From assembly GCA_947243795.1 (NCBI GenBank), contig OX365934.1, forward strand, positions 186,001 through 250,000: a stretch of DNA of 64,000 bases, read 5' to 3'. The notes under the pieces are model-generated. The model worked only from the letters and a program-made list of their open reading frames with translations. It did not search any database and had not been told where the DNA came from. Positions within the stretch are counted from its first letter, which is position 1, and each line of letters opens with the position of its first letter. Positions 58,001 through 64,000 of this stretch are shown one piece after another. This DNA comes from Saccharomyces uvarum. Lineage: Eukaryota; Ascomycota; Saccharomycetes; Saccharomycetales; Saccharomycetaceae. The position numbers and the translations under genes were made by a program.

Positions 58001-58717
58001 ACTATCGTTATGCGGATCCACTGCAATGAAGAAATTTATTGAATAATCAATGGATTTGTGAAGTTCATTCAAAGTGTCAATAGTGGTGTTACCTAAATAA
58101 GTAGTTCCCCATTCCGGAAACAATACAAGGTTCCAAAATATTGACATCGCAATGCCCAGGTAGAAAGGAGCACTATAAGCTTTGGCAATAGTACCGGCTG
58201 TTTCATTTAAGGGATCCATGAAAGCGAAATGGACTACGACGAATAGTGGAAATACAATACCGAAGTAATAATGGGAAACAGACCTCATCCAACCGTGAAA
58301 AAGAAGCATAATAACTTCAAAAACAGCCAAAATTGCTAACCCAGCTTCATATCTCTTGTAATGAGACACATGCTGTTGTGCCTCTGTTAACTTATCCCAA
58401 GAACTCCCTAGGCATCGCTGTGCCAGAAACCTGCCAAAGATTGCGTAAGCCAACCCAAATATCAACCCCGTTGTACAATAGATGGCACCATGAATGGTGC
58501 CTCCTACCCTTCTTCCAGGATGAACAATAACAGAAATCATAGGCAGCATCGCAGGAGCAGCACCCAGATGATTTCTGATCTCAGGAATCAAGCAAAAGAT
58601 GAAGGCCACTGTAGAATTGACGGTTGATTTACATATTCTCTTCGTAAGAGTTCTGTCACAGGGGAAATAGTATAGCCATAATTTCTGGACCTTGGTTAAT
58701 TTTAGCTTAAGCGACAT
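55061..58717 (-). CDS. Large multispanning membrane protein (YGL140C ortholog)
   Basis: A 1218-residue protein, ortholog of S. cerevisiae YGL140C; function unknown. It has two clusters of about six membrane segments, at roughly residues 28-210 ([44 protein letters not shown]) and 625-800 ([60 protein letters not shown], and more). Each is followed by a soluble helical region. This duplicated plan is that of the fungal FUSC/ALMT-like transporter superfamily (aromatic-acid exporter and Bre4 type), where anion export is suspected. Acidic patches ([12 protein letters not shown] near 995) and a Ser-rich tail suggest phospho-regulation. Substrate cannot be told from sequence. Confidence 0.9.
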   Translation of the reverse strand: MSLKLKLTKVQKLWLYYFPCDRTLTKRICKSTVNSTVAFIFCLIPEIRNHLGAAPAMLPMISVIVHPGRRVGGTIHGAIYCTTGLIFGLAYAIFGRFLAQRCLGSSWDKLTEAQQHVSHYKRYEAGLAILAVFEVIMLLFHGWMRSVSHYYFGIVFPLFVVVHFAFMDPLNETAGTIAKAYSAPFYLGIAMSIFWNLVLFPEWGTTYLGNTTIDTLNELHKSIDYSINFFIAVDPHNDSQLYSRDPVSLGKLLKMKTSIASKVSNCRLVLHECIYEFTYAYISPTKLKPIISTLENLTVYINGLVNTCQLEFILLARNDNKLKSDDVAALTLPKNKEISFANAEKLLKVIDKLHPVIYSLHRTMSECMYMAKLVLAHAFDVKVSRVHSCSMFKDGNFPTFNNNANNLPNDVDIQNKINDLKNALEECKSKFKSEMLGLDIDIMSPSDEMFLLSSFLLNFRQTANSTLTIMESVKDILVKRQIQEKKGFLRGKRLWFLVLTNYETFSIWLKGDRNSVTENDTLKGTLNAATNGFAHDTVIRRPDYEENQLLSQKVSSNRNFPKYDASLDLPITSEPKRNSSSSSTSSFSPALSLTKTTTFGTRNSSKKRARFSFMSMLISVDDFCKVSRPHFRFAFQVAIALMLASFPMFIPKTRHWYIDYRGTWVGFVCILCLEPSVGGTFWVFFLRAVGVIYGAAWGYLSYVAGVNQTNPYLETVITVFGAVPGFYYLLGSPYVKAAIIEIISIYIVMLAAILPSQDDILTSFAKRCLAVGYGGGVALIVQVFFFPLKAREQLNEEISFVCGCISEMELLYATGLEGEQVVNSMTEDKYKRIEKISTSAKEALARATAYKGLTRQEPRLKGEYTELENVFTQVIFIQKQIIERIDTISLLRKQNGSAVIEEFNSLVYPYRRQMVGSISCLMRALQEAFINKTPLPQFLPSARIAHRRLINKVRQTLRIRYPGQISSLSDGAKRLDKKSYFDDEDDEDDDDNDGLIMKINRRGKGNTTASPHEYVLKEKFLSWNASSAASEEIIEYIEELLNLTKILVGVNEFKYGFLSRPLYEDWAAEAVTGFDDFINGKSKPRKAWRNTTPFDGTSVISEENESSQSSNESQISPDSIGSYEPEQPMAYEESENRTALNLSRIASHKAGQNSDGLPKTFRNRAFSIASTSGQLPSLSRHSTLGNADPSYLDDDESSDDDLPLALKMVLSHMKDKKD

Positions 58718-59398
58718 GGGCCAATGATGAAGTCAAGTAATGCAAAGGATAATGGAAGAATCTCGCTTAAAATATGCTTCTATTTTCTCCTAGACACAAG
58801 AGAAACAAAGTAAAAATAGCGTGTAGTATGCAGTATGACACCAGCTGAAATTTTAAACTCGCAATAGTAGTAGCGATGGTGGTTAACGTACAGGCTGCTT
58901 TTCCTCTAGCCCATATGCTGATAGTTCTTATCTTGGCCTTTTGAAAGAATTATTGCTTCTCTAGTAGGGTAACGGCCGCTTCTTTTTCTTATTAGCGGCC
59001 CATCGCTTTCTTTTGAAATAGTCGATTCTTTGAATGTTTGGCTGCAAGTAATCGAAACTTGCTAGAACAAGCTCGTGAAAGACAATCTAAATCCTGCTGC
59101 CGTCTATACCACAACATTAGCTTACAAATACGATCATATTTGCCAAAAGAAACTTCTGCTACATCCACTTTTTTAGAAGAAGATCAGCACTCAAAAGGAA
59201 ACCAGACAATTCGAAGACGTCGTTCGTTATAGTGCCATTTGCCAATCAACGTTAGTAATACCTGCAAAGATTATTTGCACACTTTAGTTTTGCAAAAAAT
59301 TTGTTTTTTTACTGCGCAAGCTATAAACAATAAACTGCAACAACAACAACAGAAACAACAAAGGGTGAAAAACAACAACAGTTGTTCCCCTCATAGGC
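58718..59398. other. YGL140C/FLC3 divergent intergenic region
   Basis: 681 bp. It contains ACCAGC (Swi5/Ace2-like) at 58840-58845, a 7-bp inverted repeat GGCCGCT/AGCGGCC (58974-58980, 58994-59000), and CAA-rich leader sequence at 59339-59380 before FLC3. No gene supported. Confidence 0.6.
58974..59000. repeat. GGCCGCT/AGCGGCC inverted repeat
   Basis: 7-bp perfect arms with a 13-bp T-rich spacer in an otherwise AT-rich promoter; CGG/CCG arms suggest a zinc-cluster dimer site. Confidence 0.5.
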
Positions 59399-61813
59399 AT
59401 GAAGTTTTTAAAAACCTTCAAATCATGTTCTATAATTGGACTAATAATATCGCTGACCAGTAACATAGGTCTAGTAGATGCGAAAAGGAAGCTAGTAGCG
59501 ACCTCATTAGTCACATGTATGGAAAACTCCCAACTATCAGCAAACAGTTTTGATGTCGTCTTCAATCCAGACGACAGGTCGCTGCACTACGATCTTGACA
59601 TGACAACTCAGATTGACTCGTACATTTATGCTGATATCGATGTATACGCATACGGTTTCAGGATCATTACTAAAAACGTTGATCTTTGTGCAATCGAATG
59701 GAAACAGTTTTGCCCCGTTCATCCAGGTAACATCCAAATCAACTCGATTGAATATATCTCCAAGAAGTACGTAGATGACATTCCTGGTATTGCATACCAG
59801 GTCCCTGATATTGACGCGTACGCTAAGGTCAGGATCACAAACAATGTTAGTGATTATCTAGCCTGCATTCAAATATACTTTTCAAACGGAAAAACTGTTT
59901 CTCAGATCGGTGTGAAATGGGCAACCGCAGTGGTAGCGGGTATTGGTCTTTTATTATCAGCCATTTTATCCACGTTTGGTAACTCTACCGCCGCTTCGCA
60001 TATTTCCGCCAACACAATGTCACTTTTCTTATATTTCCAATCAGTAGTCGTGGTCGCAATGCAGCATGTCCATCGTGTTCCGCCCATTGCTGCTGCTTGG
60101 GCGGAAAATCTGGTTTGGTCAATGGGGTTAATTAGAATCTCATTCATGCAAAGAATTTTCCGTTGGTACGTACAGTCCACAGGCGGCACGCCAAGTTTAT
60201 ATTTAACCTCCACTTCTATGTCTGTCTTGGCTCAAAGAAGTTGGGACTATTTGATGGATTTCTCCTTACTGAAAAGAGCCACCAATGTCTTATATGGAAA
60301 TTCTAATACATTGATTTTTAGAGGTATCAAGAGATTAGGATATAAAATGAAGATTGAAAACACATCCATCGTTTGTACCGGTTTCACCTTCTTCGTTTTA
60401 TGTGGTTACGTACTTGCTGGGTTTGTCGTGGCGGTGAAATGCTGTGTGGAATTGGCTGTTAGATTGGGTTGGATTGAGAAGACAAGATTCTGGGAGTTTA
60501 GAAAACAGTGGAAAATAATATTAAAGGGCGCCTTATTAAGATATATATACATTGGTTTCGTCCAGTTAACAATCCTGAGTTTCTGGGAATTCACCGAGAG
60601 AGACTCAGCTGGTGTTATTGTTATCGCTTGTTTGTTCATTATTCTATCATGTGGGCTAATGCTTTGGGCTGCGTGGAGAACTGTGTTTTTTGCAAGAAGA
60701 TCTGTTGCAATGTACAATAACCCAGCTGCTTTATTATATGGTGATGAATATGTGTTACACAAATACGGATTTTTTTATACAATGTTCAACGCCAACCACT
60801 ACTGGTGGAACATTGTTCTTTTGTCCCACATATTTGTAAAATCATTATTAGTTGGATTTGCCCAAGCCTCCGGTCAAACTCAAGTTCTCTTCATGTTTAT
60901 ACTGGATCTGCTTTATTTTATCGCCATCATCTACTATAAGCCCTATCTGGATCGTCCAACAAACATAATGAACATTTTGATTTCCACTGTTACAGTGATT
61001 AACTCCTTCCTTTTCATGTTTTTCTCAGATCTGTTTAATCAAAGCTACAAGGTATCAGCCATCATGGGATGGATTTTCTTTATCATGAATGCTGCATTCT
61101 CGTTCATTTTATTATTAATGATATTGGCATTCGCTGGTATGATCCTCTTCTCAAAGAATCCGGATCTAAGATTCAAACCTGCAAAGGATGATAGAACCTC
61201 CTTCCAAAGGAACACTATGAAACCAGAAGGTACCGTCAACAGATCTGTAGCCAACGAATTGCTTGCTTTAGGTAACGTCGCAAAGGATCATAACGACAAT
61301 TCGGATTACGAATCAAATGATACTGGAATGAACGATGAACCAAAACAAGTCAAAGATGAAACTACTCCCACAACTTTCACCTCAAGTGATGAGAACAAAC
61401 CCTCCTTGTCAGAAAAAATATTTAGCAAATTTACAAGGCAGAAGAACAACAATGGAAGTACAGATGTTCTAAAGGATGAAAATTCCAATCAACAATCATT
61501 TCCCCACAACTTAACAAATCTTTCTCGCGAAAACCTGTCAACATTAACGATGGGTTCTAAATCATACCCAGGTCACACAAGGACAGAGTCTGACGCACAT
61601 AATGGATTAATAAACTCATTTGAGGAAGAAGATACAAGCTCAACTGCAGACCCATTCCATGACTCCACTGAAGGAGACCTTTTAGACACCTCAAGCTCAG
61701 ATGGAGGATTCGGATCACAAAACTTTGTTAGGGATGACAGTATGAACAGTCTGGGAAATAATCAACAACCAGTAAGGAAGCCGCCAGGATTTTTTGATGA
61801 AGGTTTTATGTGA
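59399..61813 (+). CDS. FLC3: Flc3 TRP-like ER membrane protein (FAD carrier family)
   Basis: An 804-residue member of the fungal Flc/TRP-like family (Flc1-3), put forward as ER FAD transporters and also linked to calcium homeostasis and cell wall upkeep. A cleavable signal peptide (CSIIGLIISLTSNIGLVDA, about 10-28) is followed by the ML-like lumenal domain (about 29-165, with cysteines in VTCMEN and AIEWKQFCP). About nine membrane segments follow (GVKWATAVVAGIGLLLSAIL, FFVLCGYVLAGFVVAVKC, through MNAAFSFILLLMILAF). The cytosolic tail after about 600 is Ser/Asn/Asp-rich and disordered. Length is close to 802 in S. cerevisiae. The tail distinguishes Flc3 poorly from paralogs; position fixes the identity. 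Confidence 0.94.
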   Translation: MKFLKTFKSCSIIGLIISLTSNIGLVDAKRKLVATSLVTCMENSQLSANSFDVVFNPDDRSLHYDLDMTTQIDSYIYADIDVYAYGFRIITKNVDLCAIEWKQFCPVHPGNIQINSIEYISKKYVDDIPGIAYQVPDIDAYAKVRITNNVSDYLACIQIYFSNGKTVSQIGVKWATAVVAGIGLLLSAILSTFGNSTAASHISANTMSLFLYFQSVVVVAMQHVHRVPPIAAAWAENLVWSMGLIRISFMQRIFRWYVQSTGGTPSLYLTSTSMSVLAQRSWDYLMDFSLLKRATNVLYGNSNTLIFRGIKRLGYKMKIENTSIVCTGFTFFVLCGYVLAGFVVAVKCCVELAVRLGWIEKTRFWEFRKQWKIILKGALLRYIYIGFVQLTILSFWEFTERDSAGVIVIACLFIILSCGLMLWAAWRTVFFARRSVAMYNNPAALLYGDEYVLHKYGFFYTMFNANHYWWNIVLLSHIFVKSLLVGFAQASGQTQVLFMFILDLLYFIAIIYYKPYLDRPTNIMNILISTVTVINSFLFMFFSDLFNQSYKVSAIMGWIFFIMNAAFSFILLLMILAFAGMILFSKNPDLRFKPAKDDRTSFQRNTMKPEGTVNRSVANELLALGNVAKDHNDNSDYESNDTGMNDEPKQVKDETTPTTFTSSDENKPSLSEKIFSKFTRQKNNNGSTDVLKDENSNQQSFPHNLTNLSRENLSTLTMGSKSYPGHTRTESDAHNGLINSFEEEDTSSTADPFHDSTEGDLLDTSSSDGGFGSQNFVRDDSMNSLGNNQQPVRKPPGFFDEGFM

Positions 61814-62208
61814 TTCTTCTTCAAAGGAAGATTTTGGCCTTATCGTACTTATTATGAAGTATCAAAGTATTTGCTCGCTTTCCTCTTTGACCTTTTAAGT
61901 TTTGCATTATCGTATGTTTACCCTGTTTTCTTACTTATTAAACGCAAGACATTGTATACCGATTCGATTAACTGCAATCTTTTCTAAAAGGCAAATTTTT
62001 TTAACTTTGTCTTTATATCGTAATAACTTTAGTTCAACATATTATTAATACCCCCATGTAACAAAATAAAATAAAATAAAATAAAAACCAAATAAACAAA
62101 CAAGTACAACATTAGTTATTCTTATGAACCGAAATCTCATTATTAGTACGCAAAGACCATAATAGATATGGTGTATTTTTTTTGATAATTCTATAGCCAT
62201 GACCCGCT
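61814..62208. other. FLC3/YGL138C convergent spacer
   Basis: 395 bp, AT-rich 3' sequences of both genes, with an (AAAAT)4 tract at 62063-62082. No gene. Confidence 0.7.
62063..62082. repeat. (AAAAT)4 microsatellite
   Basis: Four perfect AAAAT units, then an A-run, in a 3' spacer. Confidence 0.8.
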
Positions 62209-63243
62209 TCAATTCTGCAAAGATATTTTGCTTCTTAGCATTCTAGAAACCTTCTTTTTCAAGTACTTTCTCCTTGTCATGATTCCATCACTAGACTGTC
62301 TACTACGTGTATTTATTGTCCTTATCAAAGCAGCACGAGGCTTCTCAATGTTTCGTCCAATCTTGTTTATTGTCTTATCAAGGTTTTCATGAAAGTCCCA
62401 AACGTTCTCGCTCTTAATTTTGTCGTATTTTTCCATGGGATCTATCCCATTTAGCCAAGACATTCCTTTGTTCCTAAGCTTTTCCAGGCTTTTATAGCTC
62501 CCCAAAAATTCTGAAGTTAAGGACTTGTATTCCAATTGCTCTGGATTATGAACATCTGGGTCTGCCAGCATCTCGTATCGAGACATTGGGATACTCAAAG
62601 TATGTAAATAAGGAATAACCTTTGTGACGGTGCCTTTTATCCTCCAAGAGGTCTTGTAATCCCTAATATTATCAGATATAATAGGTGTCAATGGCACCGT
62701 GCCATAATCTGCGCTAGAATGAGGGGATGTACCGGAAGAATTGCAGAAAAAGACAAACCCAACAAATTTATTGGGAAAGTAAAGTGTCACGTTTCGTTGC
62801 GTGTATTTTTGTACCCTTGCAAACTTGAAACATATAGAATGGTTTTGTGAGGTAGCGTCGTCTTCTACAGATGGAACGCATAGCGGTTGCGACCAATCCA
62901 AATCATTCTGAAAAGGAAGAGAATTATACCAAACCGGTTTGCCCTCTTTACAAAATGTTACTCGAAGAAAATTACTAATTTGGAATGGAAATATCTGGTA
63001 TTCATACTGTTTCTCGATTACAAAGCCAGTATACAAAGTACTTTGCTTTTTGTATTTATCATACTCCTCTTTCAAGTTTTCTAACTTGCTTTCCTTGAGG
63101 ACATTCAAAAAAAACTCTGTTTGAAAATTTTGATCTTCAAATCTACAAACACCTTGCCCTAATGCTCTCTTCCCTTCAACAAAAAAGTTTGCAAACAAAC
63201 TATATGCTATGCAAACGAAAAAAAGTTGTTGAAAGGTATACAT
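62209..63243 (-). CDS. Secreted/ER protein of unknown function (YGL138C ortholog)
   Basis: A 344-residue protein, ortholog by position of S. cerevisiae YGL138C, which has no known function. The first 24 residues (FQQLFFVCIAYSLFANFFVEG) form a signal peptide with cleavage likely near GKRA. The mature part has scattered cysteines (VCRFED, TFCKEG, PLCVP, ICFKF, FFCNSS), possibly in disulfides, and several N-x-S/T sites, as expected of a secretory-path protein. The C-terminal 80 residues are basic and helical (KNIGRNIEKPRAALIRTINTR-type, ending in KKKVSRMLRSKISLQN). No second membrane segment or enzyme motif is visible. I cannot assign a family. The gene looks fast-evolving but intact. Confidence 0.85.
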   Translation of the reverse strand: MYTFQQLFFVCIAYSLFANFFVEGKRALGQGVCRFEDQNFQTEFFLNVLKESKLENLKEEYDKYKKQSTLYTGFVIEKQYEYQIFPFQISNFLRVTFCKEGKPVWYNSLPFQNDLDWSQPLCVPSVEDDATSQNHSICFKFARVQKYTQRNVTLYFPNKFVGFVFFCNSSGTSPHSSADYGTVPLTPIISDNIRDYKTSWRIKGTVTKVIPYLHTLSIPMSRYEMLADPDVHNPEQLEYKSLTSEFLGSYKSLEKLRNKGMSWLNGIDPMEKYDKIKSENVWDFHENLDKTINKIGRNIEKPRAALIRTINTRSRQSSDGIMTRRKYLKKKVSRMLRSKISLQN

Positions 63244-63573
63244 CCATTCAAAAAATTTCTAAGGGTCAACAAATATGTTTTGAATAACTCCTTATTGAAT
63301 TTATCTGAAGTAATAACTAGTCTCACGGCAACGGCAACCGATTAACTAACGATAATACTAAATACTAATAGTGTATTTATTTTGTGACGCGACAAAGCGC
63401 AGATCGTGTCTCACGAAAGAGCGGGTAATAGACTGTCTTTTTTTCACGAATGGATACAACTTACATTAGGAACATGTCGTGTCAGATTTGGGAGTAAATA
63501 ACCAATAGCCATTGTGATTAGTTGCTTAACGTGGTGAGGTAAGATCGCCAATCGAAGCAATAATACGGACAAC
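63244..63573. other. YGL138C/SEC27 divergent promoter
   Basis: 330 bp. It has a perfect Reb1 box at 63422-63428 and GACGCGACAAAGCGC at about 63387. No gene. Confidence 0.65.
63422..63428 (+). promoter_or_regulatory. Reb1 site (CGGGTAA) before SEC27
   Basis: A perfect Reb1 core, 146 bp before the SEC27 ATG. Confidence 0.55.
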
Positions 63574-64000
63574 ATGAAGCTGGACATAAAGGTATGTTAG
63601 CGCAGCGCGTTTAGTTAATGCAATTGCAAACTGGATCCGAGAATCCTTAGTTTAGGAAATGATCTCGTTCCGGTAGAAGCCAAGTAAAGGCTCCCAACAA
63701 TTGCGCTCTAGAACAAAAATCATTAAGAGAAAGGAGTACTAACAGCCGAGTTTTCAAAATAAATTGTTTGCTTTGCCTTGCAACTGTTTTATTTTACGTT
63801 TTATTCTTATGATAGAAAACTTTCAGTAATAGATCCGATAGAGTCAAAGGTATTGACTTCCATCCAACCGAACCATGGGTTTTAACAACCTTGTACTCCG
63901 GACGTGTTGAAATTTGGAATTACGAAACACAAATTGAGGTCAGATCCATTCAAGTCACCGAAACTCCTGTAAGAGCAGGTAAATTTATTGCAAGAAAAAA
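63574..64000 (+). CDS. SEC27: Sec27 COPI beta'-COP, 5' part with intron
   Basis: The start of beta'-COP, the WD40 coat subunit of COPI that binds KKxx cargo for Golgi-to-ER return. Exon 1 is only 18 nt (63574-63591, MKLDIK). The intron is 63592-63815 (224 nt): 5' site GTATGT, branch point TACTAAC at 63737-63743, 3' site TAG at 63813-63815. Exon 2 starts at 63816 ([20 protein letters not shown]) and runs off the window after 61 codons, inside the first WD40 repeats ([20 protein letters not shown]). The splice solution restores the S. cerevisiae reading frame, where SEC27 also has an early intron. Nearby TIP20 encodes the tether for COPI vesicles, probably by chance. Confidence 0.95.
63592..63815 (+). 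other. SEC27 intron
   Basis: All three yeast splice signals are consensus: GTATGT, TACTAAC and a pyrimidine-rich stretch before TAG. The distance from branch point to acceptor is about 72 nt. Confidence 0.93.

Noticed and set aside
1-64000. CRISPR arrays, operons, prophage or ribosome binding sites
   Set aside because: The sequence is yeast nuclear DNA; no regularly spaced repeats with unique spacers, and genes have separate promoters.

Overview
The window is yeast nuclear DNA from the genus Saccharomyces. It is about 60% AT, has short intergenic spaces, and its only visible introns are in one tRNA gene and one coding gene. Gene order and strand match the left arm of Saccharomyces cerevisiae chromosome VII from SUA5 (YGL169W) to SEC27 (YGL137W), with no rearrangement that I can see. 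The proteins are close to the S. cerevisiae ones as I remember them, but differ at scattered residues, with small length changes in SUT1, YRB30, TIP20 and INO80. I therefore read this as a Saccharomyces species other than the laboratory S. cerevisiae; I cannot name it without alignment.

Layout: SUA5(+), PMR1(-), CUP2(+), YRB30(-), RAD54(-), SUT1(+), YIP5(-), AIM14(+), YGL159W(+), a tRNA-Leu(CAA) gene with old LTR remnants on its 5' side, RCK1(+), ARI1(+), AMS1(+), CDC43(+), LYS5(-), PEX14(+), NUT1(+), INO80(-), ARO2(+), RPL9A(-), RRT6(-), TIP20(+), ROG1(-), MRF1(-), GPI10(-), HUL5(+), YGL140C(-), FLC3(+), YGL138C(-) and the start of SEC27(+), which has an 18-nt first exon and a 224-nt intron and runs off the window. 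In several genes (YRB30, SUT1, NUT1, INO80, RPL9A, TIP20, GPI10) the longest open frame begins upstream of the real start, often at a non-ATG codon; I moved those starts to the ATG that fits the family.

The genes are ordinary housekeeping and regulatory loci and do not form an operon or a single pathway. They cover tRNA modification, Golgi Ca/Mn transport, copper response, recombination and chromatin remodelling (two Snf2-family ATPases, RAD54 and INO80), secretory tethering and coats (TIP20, SEC27, YIP5), GPI anchors, vacuolar mannosidase, prenylation, lysine and aromatic amino-acid synthesis, peroxisome import, Mediator, ribosome and mitochondrial translation, and ubiquitin ligation.

I found no previously undescribed multi-gene system. 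The points most worth a second look are non-coding or small-scale. They include a CGGNT pentamer array with a canonical G-quadruplex motif upstream of ARI1, and paired tau-like plus sigma-like LTR remnants beside the tRNA. There is a 10-bp tandem repeat abutting the ARO2 start, a PACE-like (Rpn4) box just before HUL5, and possible upstream ORFs at SUT1, AMS1 and NUT1. A triple tryptophan motif ends Pex14, and the RAD54-SUT1 interval is unusually long and GC-rich.
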